A DNA stretch of 64,000 nt from positions 310,001 to 374,000 of the forward strand of contig BPGO01000001.1 in assembly GCA_026003075.1 (NCBI GenBank). Direction: 5' to 3'. The translations under genes were made by a program, and so were the position numbers. This stretch comes from Fimbriimonadales bacterium. GTDB taxonomy: Bacteria > Armatimonadota > Fimbriimonadia > Fimbriimonadales > GBS-DC. The notes under the pieces were generated by a model. The model did not search any database, had not been told where the DNA came from, and saw only the letters and a program-made list of their open reading frames with translations. This document shows, piece by piece, positions 44,187 to 52,788 of the stretch (the first letter of the stretch is position 1; every line of letters begins with the position of its first letter).

Positions 44187-44677
44187 TAACTCGTTCCTTC
44201 CAACAACGCTTGCAGATGCACCCAATCGCCTACTTCTGCATCAAACGCCACTAAGCCCTCACGCGCTGCAGCTCGCAATAACCGCCTATCCGCACTGACA
44301 AAGACACACCGCCCATCCGACAACCTCCCCTGCCAGCTTATGGCTGCCTGTAAATGAACCGCATCCGCTGCCGTCAAACTGTGCCGCACCACCAACTCCA
44401 CTACACCTGCCCAATCCGACTCCGATAAACTCAGTAGACGCATCCCCGCCCGATCCTCGAACAGTTGCTGCACCAAGCGACTCAAAACTACCCGACTCAA
44501 TTCCTGCCGATGACTCAGCCGATGCAGCACAGCAACCACCTCAGCTAATCCCAGCCACGCACTGCCTACTTGCCATCCCAACTGCGCCTGCGTGAACGCC
44601 AACAGGCTGTGGATGACCTCCGAGCCTCTTTCGGCAACATAGCGTTTGACCCACGCGCTCGACTCCAGATAGACCAT
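44186..44677 (-). CDS. PIN-domain toxin (VapC-like), second module
   Basis: 163 residues. PIN motifs: 'MVYLESSAWVKRYVAERG' (Glu in the first acidic position, a common variant), 'LAEVVAVLHRLS', 'LTAADAVHLQAAISW' and 'FVSADRRLLRAAAREG'. ATG 44677 is chosen because the family begins here and the upstream extension is Ser/Pro/Arg-rich without homology. It follows the antitoxin by five bases and ends exactly where the RHS remnant begins. Confidence 0.9.
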   Translation of the reverse strand: MVYLESSAWVKRYVAERGSEVIHSLLAFTQAQLGWQVGSAWLGLAEVVAVLHRLSHRQELSRVVLSRLVQQLFEDRAGMRLLSLSESDWAGVVELVVRHSLTAADAVHLQAAISWQGRLSDGRCVFVSADRRLLRAAAREGLVAFDAEVGDWVHLQALLEGTS

Positions 44678-44682
44678 CGGGG

Positions 44683-44934
44683 TTACTCCTGACGCATCGC
44701 CTGGATGAGCCGACTGGCTTGGTCGGGCGCGAGGGCTTGTGCGGCTTGCTGGCACGCCTCCTCTAAAGAGGGAAGGGCTTCGGTTGGGGGCAGTTGCCAA
44801 AGGGCTTTCAGGTGTTCCAAGAGTTGCTCCGTGGTTGGCAGCTGCAGTTCCACCTCCACCGTCGTGCCATCGGGCAGGTGGGGGTCTTCCTCCAGTTCAA
44901 TCGTGCGTCCGCGTATCACTCCGCGCAGGCTCAT
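44683..44934 (-). CDS. Antitoxin of the second PIN module (AbrB/DUF104-like)
   Basis: 83 residues. The N-terminus 'MSLRGVIRGRTIELEEDPHL' followed by 'PDGTTVEVEL' has the short beta-rich look of AF2212/AbrB-like antitoxins, and the C-terminal helix-rich half ('LEEACQQAAQALAPDQASRL') should bind the toxin. Minus-strand GGTATATT lies 17 bases upstream. Its first 30 codons and start region are copied exactly at 43900-43996. Confidence 0.82.
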   Translation of the reverse strand: MSLRGVIRGRTIELEEDPHLPDGTTVEVELQLPTTEQLLEHLKALWQLPPTEALPSLEEACQQAAQALAPDQASRLIQAMRQE

Positions 44935-44940
44935 ACCTAC
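44844..44940. repeat. 97-bp exact direct repeat, right copy
   Basis: Same sequence and orientation as 43900-43996, 944 bases apart. The repeat ends six bases upstream of the antitoxin ATG, inside the promoter region. Confidence 0.95.
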
Positions 44941-44985
44941 TTCACCAAAAGAATATACCCTATCGGGTCATCTGGAGCGCAAGCG

Positions 44986-44993
44986 TGTATAAT
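44986..44993 (+). promoter_or_regulatory. -10 element TGTATAAT of the leaderless methyltransferase gene
   Basis: TATAAT ends eight bases before ATG 45002 with AAACTTGG between and no Shine-Dalgarno. Confidence 0.6.
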
Positions 44994-45001
44994 AAACTTG
45001 G

Positions 45002-45844
45002 ATGCGCACCTTAAAAATCGTAAGCCAGCAGGTGAGCGCACTGTTTGAACAGGAGGCGCGCCCCGAAAATCAGATGCGCTACGACCCGGAACTGTGGAAC
45101 TACTATCCGCAGTTGCGCTCACGCGCAGGCTGTGAGCAGGAGACCCGCTATGTGTATGACCTGTGTCGGCTGGCGGATTTTGATCCAGAGGGCAAGCGCG
45201 TGCTGGACGCAGGATGCGGCTTGGGGCTGCAGTTGATTGTGCTGCACTTGATGGGAGCGAGCGAGGCGCACGGGTTCGATATCAGCGAATCGCGTCTGAC
45301 CACTTTTCAACGGCTGATTGAGGGTTTTCAGCTGCGTGGCGTGCATGCGCAACTGGCATCGCTGGAGGCTGTGGACTACGCGCCCGAGTCGTTTGACATG
45401 ATTGTTTCCAACGAGGCGATTTCGCACTACTCCGATGTCGATAGGTTTCTGGAGCGCGCTGCGCGGTGGCTACGGCGCGGTGAGGTGTTGATCATCGCCG
45501 ACGGCAATAACGGCGCGAACCCACGCCTGGTCGAAATGACCCGCCCCATCATCTTGCAGGCAGTGGAACATTATCTGAAAACCGACACGCCCCCCACTGC
45601 ACTCTATGCCCCGACGCAGTGCCCTGTGAATCCCTGCTCGGGTGCTGTCCTTGAGCGACTCTTTCACCCTATGGAACTGGCGCATCACCTGAAGCAGTTC
45701 GGTTTTCGGACGCGCGCTTACGCCTATTTTGGGGGCGCGGGGGGCAATCCTGTTGTGCGCCTTGCGAATGCCCTGCTGATGCGGTTAACGCCTCTCACTT
45801 TGCGGTGGGCGAAGAGCTTTCGGGTCGTTGCGGTGCGTGTGTAA
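45002..45844 (+). CDS. Class I SAM-dependent methyltransferase
   Basis: 280 residues. Motif I 'RVLDAGCGLGLQLIVLHLMG', an acidic end of strand 2 in 'HGFDISESRL' and 'SFDMIVSNEAISHYSDVDRF' define a Rossmann SAM methyltransferase. The C-terminal part ('RLFHPMELAHHLKQFGFRTR') is typical of lipid/quinone or glycan methyltransferases. It begins a three-gene plus-strand run with a GT4 glycosyltransferase and a CapA protein, so methylation of a surface glycan or lipid carrier product is plausible. Confidence 0.88.
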   Translation: MRTLKIVSQQVSALFEQEARPENQMRYDPELWNYYPQLRSRAGCEQETRYVYDLCRLADFDPEGKRVLDAGCGLGLQLIVLHLMGASEAHGFDISESRLTTFQRLIEGFQLRGVHAQLASLEAVDYAPESFDMIVSNEAISHYSDVDRFLERAARWLRRGEVLIIADGNNGANPRLVEMTRPIILQAVEHYLKTDTPPTALYAPTQCPVNPCSGAVLERLFHPMELAHHLKQFGFRTRAYAYFGGAGGNPVVRLANALLMRLTPLTLRWAKSFRVVAVRV

Positions 45845-45849
45845 TCGCT

Positions 45850-46932
45850 ATGCGGATTGCTCTGTTTACGGTGAGCCTTGAGGTCGGCGGTGCGGAGCGC
45901 GTCTTTGTGACCTTAGCCAATCGCTTTGCGGCGCGCGGACACGCGGTGCAGATGGTGCTGATGAAGCCCGAAGGCGCGTTGCGTCAGGAGCTCAGCGCCG
46001 CCGTTCAGAAGGTTGATTTACGCACTTACCGTATCTGGCGCACGGTGTTGCCGCTTACCCGCTACCTGCGCCGCGAGCGTCCCGATGTGATGCTCAGCAC
46101 GCTCAGCCAACCGAACCTGATTGCGATCCTGGCGCGGCGCTTGGCGCGTGTGTCCACTCGGATCGTCGTGCGTGAGGCGAACACCCCCACTCAGGAGTTT
46201 GGCGGCGCCGGGAAGTGGAAAGACCGCATCGTGCCCGCGCTGATTGCTCGTTTCTATCGTCAGGCGGACGCGGTTGTCGCCGTCGCGCGTGGGGTGCAAG
46301 CGGATTTGTTGCGCCTAACACGCCTACCCCAGTCGCGTGTGCCGTGCATTTACAATCCCGTGATTACGGATGCGTTGCTGTACCTGCGCGAGGAGCCTGT
46401 GGAGCATGCATGGTTTCAGCAGGGCGCGCCGCAGGTGGTGCTGGCAGTCGGGCGACTGACCCCCCAAAAAGACTTCGCAACGCTGCTCCGCGCATTTGCT
46501 CAAGTGTCGGCGCCGTCCAATCTCTTGATTCTGGGCGAAGGTGAGGAGCGCGCCGCGTTGGAGCAGCTTGCGAGGCGCCTGGGTATCGCCGAACGTGTGC
46601 AGATGCCCGGCTACGAGCCGAACCCGTTCAAGTACATGCGCCGCGCGGCGGTGTTCGTGCTGAGTTCGCGCTACGAAGGACTGCCCAACGCGCTGATTCA
46701 GGCGATGGCATGTGGCTGCCCCGTGGTGGCGACCGACTGCCCCAGCGGTCCGCGCGAGATTTTAGACGGCGGCAAATATGGCGTGCTGGCGCCTGTGGGT
46801 GATGTGAATGCCCTGACACAGGCAATCCTGCAAGGCTTGGAAGGCAGGATTCCGACTGCCCCCCCTGAATGGCTCCAGCAGTTCGAGGAGAACCATATCG
46901 TGGAGCAGTATCTGCGGGTGTTGGAGGGCTGA
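45850..46932 (+). CDS. GT4-family glycosyltransferase
   Basis: 360 residues, GT-B fold. The N-terminus 'MRIALFTVSLEVGGAERVFV' has the GG donor/acceptor loop. The C-terminal domain has 'VVLAVGRLTPQKDFATLLRA', 'ERVQMPGYEPNPFKYMRRAA' and the E-x7-E signature 'SSRYEGLPNALIQAMACGCP'. It transfers a sugar from a nucleotide donor in polysaccharide or glycolipid synthesis. ATG 45850 lies five bases after the methyltransferase stop. Confidence 0.93.
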   Translation: MRIALFTVSLEVGGAERVFVTLANRFAARGHAVQMVLMKPEGALRQELSAAVQKVDLRTYRIWRTVLPLTRYLRRERPDVMLSTLSQPNLIAILARRLARVSTRIVVREANTPTQEFGGAGKWKDRIVPALIARFYRQADAVVAVARGVQADLLRLTRLPQSRVPCIYNPVITDALLYLREEPVEHAWFQQGAPQVVLAVGRLTPQKDFATLLRAFAQVSAPSNLLILGEGEERAALEQLARRLGIAERVQMPGYEPNPFKYMRRAAVFVLSSRYEGLPNALIQAMACGCPVVATDCPSGPREILDGGKYGVLAPVGDVNALTQAILQGLEGRIPTAPPEWLQQFEENHIVEQYLRVLEG

Positions 46933-47775
46933 ATGGAACGGCGCGTGCGCATCCTCATCGGGGGCGATATTATTTTCAGCAACGGCGTGCGGCAGATAGT
47001 TCAAGCACGCGGTATCGGCTACCTGTTTGAGAAGGTCACGCCGATAGTGCGCCAAGCCGACTGGACGATTCTCAATATGGAAGGTTGTATCAGCGTGCGC
47101 GGCGCGCCGCTGGAGAAAGAGTACACCTTCCGTGCGCCTCCCGAACTGGCGATGCAGTTGCGACGGGCGGGCGTCTCGATGGTCTCGCTGGGCAATAACC
47201 ACTCGGTAGACTATGGCAGGGTCGCGCTGCTGGATACGATGGAGCATCTATGGCGTGCGGGCGTGTGGTGGGCGGGCGCGGGGGCGAATCGACAAACGGC
47301 GGCGCAGCCCGTGTATGTGGATTTTGAGAGTATCCGAGTCGCCATTCTCTGCTTCACGGCGGTCGTGCCCCGAGGCTTCCCCGCGGGCGACAAAACGCCC
47401 GGCGTGGCTACCCTTAGCGATATCCTGCCTGTACTCCCCGTAGCACGAGACAACGCCGATGTACTGATTGCGATCCCCCACTGGGGCGACGAGGGTAAAA
47501 CCCAACCCAACGCCAAGCAAAAGCGAATTGCACGAACTCTCGCCGATGCAGGCGTAGACTTGATTGTGGGGCATCATCCCCATGGGGTGCAGGGGTATGC
47601 TCGCGTTGGCAAGACGCAGGTGTTTTACAGCGTGGGCAACTTCATCCACACGCCCCGTTCCACGCTGAGTCGTCAGGCGGTGCTGGTAGAGGCGGAACTC
47701 AATAAGCACGGTGTTGCGAACCTGCGCACGATCCCCCTGTGGCTGGAAGGCGGGCGACCCGTCCCACGGCTCTGA
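46933..47775 (+). CDS. CapA-family metallophosphatase-like protein
   Basis: 280 residues. 'ILIGGDIIFSNGVRQIVQA', 'ADWTILNMEGCI', 'SLGNNHSVDYGRVALLDT' and 'DLIVGHHPHGVQGYARVGKT' match the CapA/PgsA domain, a calcineurin-like fold used in poly-gamma-glutamate or capsule export and in other cell-surface systems. No signal peptide is seen at the N-terminus. Its ATG directly follows the glycosyltransferase stop, so the two are co-translated. Confidence 0.9.
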   Translation: MERRVRILIGGDIIFSNGVRQIVQARGIGYLFEKVTPIVRQADWTILNMEGCISVRGAPLEKEYTFRAPPELAMQLRRAGVSMVSLGNNHSVDYGRVALLDTMEHLWRAGVWWAGAGANRQTAAQPVYVDFESIRVAILCFTAVVPRGFPAGDKTPGVATLSDILPVLPVARDNADVLIAIPHWGDEGKTQPNAKQKRIARTLADAGVDLIVGHHPHGVQGYARVGKTQVFYSVGNFIHTPRSTLSRQAVLVEAELNKHGVANLRTIPLWLEGGRPVPRL

Positions 47776-47836
47776 AGCGGTGGAGGGTTCCCGTCCGCGC
47801 GTGCCTTATCTCCAACGGCTCCGAGATACGGCAATA

Positions 47837-47844
47837 GGTATACT
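47837..47844 (+). promoter_or_regulatory. -10 element GGTATACT of lpdA
   Basis: It lies 24 bases before ATG 47869; AAGGAGG follows six to seven bases before the start, a standard leader. Confidence 0.6.
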
Positions 47845-47868
47845 TTCTGCGTATTAAGGAGGCTACCT

Positions 47869-49281
47869 ATGGCGAATTACGAAGCGGATGTTGTTGTGTT
47901 GGGCGCGGGACCAGGCGGTTATGTCGCGGCGATCCGCGCTGGACAACTGGCGAAGGAACATGGCGGTAGCGTGATCTGTATTGAACGCGAATATTTAGGT
48001 GGAACTTGTCTGAACTGGGGCTGCATTCCCAGCAAAGCGATGATTGCCCATGCCGAACGCTATCAGCAGGTGCTGCATGCGAAGGAGATGGGCCTCCTCA
48101 TCGAAGGCGCTGTGGATTATGATTTCAGCCAGATGCAAGCTCGCAAGGATAAGATAGTGCAAACCCTACGCGGGGGCATCGGCATGCTGTTCAAAAAGAA
48201 CGGCGTGCAGAGCGTGGAAGGCACGGGCAAGTTGATTGACCCCCACACGATTGAAGTCACCAAAGCCGACGGCAGCAAAGACATCGTGCGCGGCAAGCAT
48301 ATCATCCTCGCCACAGGCTCCAGCGTGATGAAAATCAATATTCCGGGGCTGGAAGGCGAGAATGTGTGGACGAGCGACGATGCGGTGAACGCGCCCTTTG
48401 TGCCCGATAGCATGCTCATCTTGGGCGCAGGTGCGGTGGGTGTGGAGTTCAGCTTCGTGTTCAACGCGCTGGGCAGCCATGTCACGGTCGTTGAGATGAT
48501 GCCGCAGATTCTGCCCACCTTCGATGAGGAGGTTGCGAAAGAAGCCGAGCGTGCCCTCTCGAGGCAAGGTGTGCAATTCATCACGGGCAGCACGCTCAAA
48601 TCCGCCGAGCGCGTGGGCGATCTGTGGCGCTGCCATGTGGAGACCCCCAAAGGCATGCAGCAGTTCGATGTGCAGGTGGTGCTCATTGGCGTGGGACGCA
48701 AGCCGAATGTGGACGGCATCGGACTGGAGACCGTCGGCATTCAGATGAACAAGCGGTATATCGCGGTGGACGAGTATATGCGCACGAATATTCCGCACAT
48801 CTACGCGATTGGCGACATCACGGGGATCGCCCCCCTGGCGCATGTGGCGAGCATGCAGGGCATCGTCGCCGCAGAGAACTGCTTCGGGGCGAACCGCGCG
48901 ATGGACTACCGCGCCGTGCCGAATGTGGTCTACACCGTGCCCGAAGTGGCGGGGGTCGGCTTAACTGAAAAACAGGCGCGCGAACAGGGCTACGAACTCA
49001 AAATCGGGAAGTTCCCACCGCGTATTCTGGGACGCGCCATGGCGGCAGGAGTCAAAGAGGGGCTGATTAAGGTTGTCGCCGACGCAAAATATGGGCAGAT
49101 TCTGGGCGTGCATCTCTGCTGCGAACACGCCAGCGACCTCTTGCAGGAAGCCGTGCTGGCAATCAAACTCGAAGCCACTTTAGATGAACTGGTGGACACA
49201 ATCCACCCGCACCCGACGCTGGTGGAGGCGTTGATGGAGGCGTTCCACGACGCCGCAGGACACTGCATCCACAAAGCGTAG
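47869..49281 (+). CDS. lpdA: Dihydrolipoyl dehydrogenase
   Basis: 470 residues. FAD motif 'VVVLGAGPGGYVAAIRAGQL', redox disulfide in 'GGTCLNWGCIPSKAM', NAD motif 'LILGAGAVGVEFSFVFNALG', 'YAIGDITG' and the dimer-interface catalytic pair in 'HPHPTLVEALMEAF' are all present. It is the E3 component of pyruvate/2-oxoglutarate dehydrogenase or glycine cleavage; none of the partners are in the window. It is monocistronic, with its own promoter and a 12-bp hairpin after the stop. Confidence 0.97.
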   Translation: MANYEADVVVLGAGPGGYVAAIRAGQLAKEHGGSVICIEREYLGGTCLNWGCIPSKAMIAHAERYQQVLHAKEMGLLIEGAVDYDFSQMQARKDKIVQTLRGGIGMLFKKNGVQSVEGTGKLIDPHTIEVTKADGSKDIVRGKHIILATGSSVMKINIPGLEGENVWTSDDAVNAPFVPDSMLILGAGAVGVEFSFVFNALGSHVTVVEMMPQILPTFDEEVAKEAERALSRQGVQFITGSTLKSAERVGDLWRCHVETPKGMQQFDVQVVLIGVGRKPNVDGIGLETVGIQMNKRYIAVDEYMRTNIPHIYAIGDITGIAPLAHVASMQGIVAAENCFGANRAMDYRAVPNVVYTVPEVAGVGLTEKQAREQGYELKIGKFPPRILGRAMAAGVKEGLIKVVADAKYGQILGVHLCCEHASDLLQEAVLAIKLEATLDELVDTIHPHPTLVEALMEAFHDAAGHCIHKA

Positions 49282-49293
49282 CCGAGTCTCTAC

Positions 49294-49325
49294 GCTCGCT
49301 GGCGGAGACATCACCGCCAGCGAGC
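49294..49325 (+). terminator. 12-bp hairpin after lpdA
   Basis: GCTCGCTGGCGG-N8-CCGCCAGCGAGC starts 13 bases after the lpdA stop. No T-run follows, so efficiency as an intrinsic terminator is doubtful; it may protect the 3' end. Confidence 0.55.
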
Positions 49326-49367
49326 CAAAACGCACCGCAGCACGCAATATTTTGCCGCATCCCTGCC

Positions 49368-49375
49368 GATAATAT
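49368..49375 (+). promoter_or_regulatory. -10 element (GATAATAT) of the leaderless diguanylate cyclase gene
   Basis: GATAAT ends seven bases before GTG 49381 and no Shine-Dalgarno is present. The GG prefix seen elsewhere is absent here (CCGATAAT). Confidence 0.45.
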
Positions 49376-49380
49376 CCTGC

Positions 49381-50397
49381 GTGAATAGGTTCTGGTTGTG
49401 GCTTTGGCGTTCCACTCAGGAGGGCGATGCGCCTCCCGAGCGTGCGCTTTTGGCGACCCTACTCACGCTACTCGGAGAGTACGCTTTCGAAACACACAGG
49501 CGCACGCGCACCGAGACACGCAGCGCGTTCCAAAAGCTCAGCCAACGCGCCGAAACGGGTGAACTCACGGAGATAGTCCCGTTTGTGCAACAACAGCGAC
49601 GCGATGAGCAGCAGTTCGTGGAAGGACACCTGAACGATCTACGCGATTTGGTCTGGAACCTGCTCGGGGCCATTGCTAAAATCGCCCAGGAAGAAAGCCA
49701 CGAAGACGCTACCCTGCGCCAACAGGTTCAAAAACTGAGCCTGCAAACGCAACGACCCGAATCCCTCGATATCCATACCTTGCGACACACCCTGCAGTCT
49801 ATCGCTCAGGTTCTCGAACAGCGTGAACGACGCCACCAACAGACCCTCCAGCAACTCCAGGGACAGGTTCATCACCTGATGCGCGAGTTGGCGCAGGCGC
49901 GTCGCGAAAGCACAACCGACCCGCTCACGGGGCTTTACAACCGTCGCGCCTTCGAAGAGTGCCTGCACCATACGGTCGGGCTGAACCGACTCTTCAACTA
50001 CCCCGCCACGATGATGCTGTTAGATATCGATCACTTCAAGCGGATTAACGATACCTACGGACACACGACTGGCGACGAGGTGCTTAAACATGTCGCCGAA
50101 CACATCGTGCGCGTCTGTAAGCGCAAGAGCGACTTTGCCGCACGCTACGGCGGCGAGGAGTTCGTGGTGATGATGCGCGAGACCACGCTCCGCGACGCCC
50201 AAAAAATCGCCCACCAGTTAGCCGAGCAAATCCGACGCAGTCCGTTGCCTGTGCCTGAGGGGGAACCGATTCGGATTACCGTGTCCATCGGGGTGAGCGA
50301 ACTACAGCCCAACGAGGAGGCGGATGCATGGTTCCGTCGCACGGATGCCCTGTTGTATCAGGCGAAACAGGCGGGACGCGACCGAGTCGCGGCGTGA
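49381..50397 (+). CDS. GGDEF-domain diguanylate cyclase
   Basis: 338 residues. The first ~175 residues are helical and charged with Gln-rich coiled-coil segments ('QRERRHQQTLQQLQGQVHHL'), no membrane span. The GGDEF domain begins 'TDPLTGLYNRRAFEECL' and has the active site GGEEF in 'RYGGEEFVVMM'. RKSD lies five residues ahead, matching the RxxD inhibitory c-di-GMP site. It should make c-di-GMP and be product-inhibited. The GTG start is preceded by a -10 element only. Confidence 0.93.
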   Translation: MNRFWLWLWRSTQEGDAPPERALLATLLTLLGEYAFETHRRTRTETRSAFQKLSQRAETGELTEIVPFVQQQRRDEQQFVEGHLNDLRDLVWNLLGAIAKIAQEESHEDATLRQQVQKLSLQTQRPESLDIHTLRHTLQSIAQVLEQRERRHQQTLQQLQGQVHHLMRELAQARRESTTDPLTGLYNRRAFEECLHHTVGLNRLFNYPATMMLLDIDHFKRINDTYGHTTGDEVLKHVAEHIVRVCKRKSDFAARYGGEEFVVMMRETTLRDAQKIAHQLAEQIRRSPLPVPEGEPIRITVSIGVSELQPNEEADAWFRRTDALLYQAKQAGRDRVAA

Positions 50398-50495
50398 CGC
50401 AATTGGGGGGACACTCCCGCCACGCCCCCTCCCGTGCCTGATGCCGTGTATCCTGTGCAGGAAACCACGCCGTCGCCGCGAATCAGTTGCCTGTT

Positions 50496-51863
50496 ATGAA
50501 TCGTGAAGCGCTAATCCAATGGATTGAAGCCCACGCCGACGAGATGATACGCGATTTTCAGGCGTTGTTGCGTGCGCCCAGCGTGCGCAACGATGACGAG
50601 CGTGCGCCCAGTGCGCCCTTTGGCAACGGCGTACGCGAGGCGCTGGATGTCACCTTAGCAATGGGGCAGCGGTTCGGTCTCAACCCGCGCGATTTTGACG
50701 GCTACGCCTGCGATATGACCTTCGGCGACGGGGCTGAGATGGTGGCCTCGCTGAGCCATATCGATGTCGTCCCGGCAGGCAACGACTGGACTTATCCCCC
50801 CTTCGGCGCGGAGATTCACGACGGCTACATCTATGCGCGGGGCGCCACCGACAACAAGGGCGCGACTTTGGCGAGCATCTATGCCGTGCGCGCGCTCAGG
50901 GAACTGGGCGTCCCCCTCAAGCGGCGTGTCCGACTGATTATCGGCTGCGACGAAGAGAGCCGCTGGGAGTGCATGCGCTACTACATGGAAAACGAACCTG
51001 AGCGACCCGTATGGGGTGTAAGCCCCGACGCAGGGTGGCCCTTCATCTATGGCGAGAAGGGGATTGCGAACCTCTACTTGGAAAAAGCGGTCGCGCCGAC
51101 CGACGGGGTGCACGTCGTATGGGCGAGAGGAGGCGAACGCCACAACATGGTTCCCGACCGTGCCGAAGCGTTGTTGAACATGCCCCTCCAACCCACCACC
51201 ACCGTTGAGGGCGTGGAATGGCACGCGGACCCTGGAGGCTGGCGGGCAGTCGCGCGCGGCAAATCGGCGCACGGCAGCCACCCCGAAGCGGGAATCAACG
51301 CTGTCACGCGCCTGCTGGAAGCCATCGAGCCGTTGAACCTGCCCGATAATGAGCAGTGGCTCCACACCGTGCTGGAGTGGTCGAAGTCGCTGGATGGCGC
51401 CGCCCTGGGGATTAACCACGCCGACGAAGCCTCAGGCGCACTGACCTGCAATCTGGGCGTTTTCGATTACGACGGCAAGCGCGTGTTGTGTGTGTTCAAT
51501 ATCCGTTATCCCGTGACTTGGTCGCTGGACGCCCTCAAGGAACGCTTACAGCCCACGCTGGAAGCAACGGGCTTCGCTTTGAGCGATGTGCGCCACACCC
51601 CACCGCTCTACATCCCGCCCGATACCCCATTTTTGCAAGCGATTCTTCAGGTGTATCGCGAAGAGACAGGCGACTATGAGACGCAGCCCACCACAATGGG
51701 CGGTGGCACCTACGCCCGCACGATGCCCAACCTGGTGGCGATTGGCGCAGCGTTCGAAGGGGACGGAGAGGCGCACCAAGCCGACGAGCGCATCAGCATC
51801 GAGAGCCTCAAGAAACTCGTGCGCTGCTACGCGCGGATTTTCGAGCGGCTGGCGAACCTGTAG
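50496..51863 (+). CDS. M20 family dipeptidase (PepV/Sapep-like)
   Basis: 455 residues. Metal ligands of the M20 family appear in 'SLSHIDVVPAGNDWTYPPFG', 'YIYARGATDNKGATLASIYA', 'IIGCDEESRWECMRYY' and 'GGGTYARTMPNLVAIGA'. The spacing and the long lid domain fit PepV-type dipeptidases, which cleave Xaa dipeptides in the cytoplasm. The start is ATG 50496; TTG 50487 is an in-frame alternative. Only 16 bases separate it from folD, whose -10 element begins right after this stop. Confidence 0.92.
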   Translation: MNREALIQWIEAHADEMIRDFQALLRAPSVRNDDERAPSAPFGNGVREALDVTLAMGQRFGLNPRDFDGYACDMTFGDGAEMVASLSHIDVVPAGNDWTYPPFGAEIHDGYIYARGATDNKGATLASIYAVRALRELGVPLKRRVRLIIGCDEESRWECMRYYMENEPERPVWGVSPDAGWPFIYGEKGIANLYLEKAVAPTDGVHVVWARGGERHNMVPDRAEALLNMPLQPTTTVEGVEWHADPGGWRAVARGKSAHGSHPEAGINAVTRLLEAIEPLNLPDNEQWLHTVLEWSKSLDGAALGINHADEASGALTCNLGVFDYDGKRVLCVFNIRYPVTWSLDALKERLQPTLEATGFALSDVRHTPPLYIPPDTPFLQAILQVYREETGDYETQPTTMGGGTYARTMPNLVAIGAAFEGDGEAHQADERISIESLKKLVRCYARIFERLANL

Positions 51864-51864
51864 A

Positions 51865-51872
51865 GGTATAAT
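51865..51872 (+). promoter_or_regulatory. -10 element GGTATAAT of leaderless folD
   Basis: It begins two bases after the dipeptidase stop and ends seven bases before ATG 51880. There is no Shine-Dalgarno. It is the clearest leaderless promoter on the plus strand. Confidence 0.65.
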
Positions 51873-51879
51873 CCCGCCG

Positions 51880-52788
51880 ATGGAGTCCCTGCCTCGAACC
51901 GTTGTGCCTGGAACCAACGCGCTCCTGCTGGATGGCAAAGCGCTCGCGCAACGCATACGCGAGCGCTTGAGAGCGCGCGTCGCCGTGCTGCGCCAACGCG
52001 AAATCGTCCCCTGCCTCGCGGTGATGCTCGTGGGGGACGACCCCGCCTCGCATACCTATGTGCGCACGAAGGCAAAAGCCTGCGAGTCGGTCGGTATTCG
52101 CTCGATTGTGCAGCACTACCCTGCGAGCGTTGCGCAAGCCACGCTGGAAGCGCAGATAGACGCATGGAACGCCGACCCGCAGGTGCATGGGGTGCTGATT
52201 CAGCATCCCGTGCCGAAGCCCCTCGATGAGGCGGCGTTGCTGCGTCGTTTAGCCCCGCGCAAGGATGTGGACGGCATCACTCCCACCTCGCTGGGCGCGT
52301 TGCTCACGGGCGACCCCGCTTTCGGCGCATGTACCCCGCTGGGCATCATCACCCTGCTGGACGCCTACGACATCCCTATAGAGGGCAAACACGCGGTGGT
52401 GGTGGGGCGCAGCGTGATTCTGGGCAAGCCGATGGCGCTGATGCTGCTCAACCGCAACGCGACGGTGACCGTGTGCCACTCGCGTACGCGCGATCTGGCG
52501 TCCTTCACACGCCAAGCGGATATTCTGGTCGCAGCGGTGGGCAAGCCTGAGTTTATTACGGGGGAGATGATTAAGCCGGGCGCTGTCGTCATCGACGCCG
52601 GCTATAATCGCGTCGAGGGACGCCCAGGCGATGTGGGCGATGTGGAGTTCGCCTCCGCAGCGGGCGTGACATCGGCGATCACCCCCGTGCCCGGGGGCGT
52701 GGGACCGATGACCGTCGCAATGCTGCTCCAAAACACTGTGTCGGCAGCGGAACAGCAACACACAGAGCATGCAGCCCCAAGAGTATGA
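51880..52788 (+). CDS. folD: Bifunctional methylenetetrahydrofolate dehydrogenase / cyclohydrolase
   Basis: 302 residues. 'LLDGKALAQRIRERL', the catalytic Lys in 'HTYVRTKAKACESVGI', 'PRKDVDGITPTSLGALL', 'ACTPLGIITLL', the NADP site 'AVVVGRSVILGKPMALMLLN' and the closing 'PVPGGVGPMTVAMLLQNTV' are all FolD signatures. It interconverts 5,10-methylene- and 10-formyl-THF. A ~16-residue N-terminal extension precedes the usual start. Its 3' end overlaps the next gene by 20 bases. Confidence 0.97.
   Translation: MESLPRTVVPGTNALLLDGKALAQRIRERLRARVAVLRQREIVPCLAVMLVGDDPASHTYVRTKAKACESVGIRSIVQHYPASVAQATLEAQIDAWNADPQVHGVLIQHPVPKPLDEAALLRRLAPRKDVDGITPTSLGALLTGDPAFGACTPLGIITLLDAYDIPIEGKHAVVVGRSVILGKPMALMLLNRNATVTVCHSRTRDLASFTRQADILVAAVGKPEFITGEMIKPGAVVIDAGYNRVEGRPGDVGDVEFASAAGVTSAITPVPGGVGPMTVAMLLQNTVSAAEQQHTEHAAPRV

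Noticed and set aside
49294-49325. Hairpin after lpdA as a strong rho-independent terminator
   Set aside because: The stem is strong but no T-run follows on either strand, so I list it only as terminator-like.
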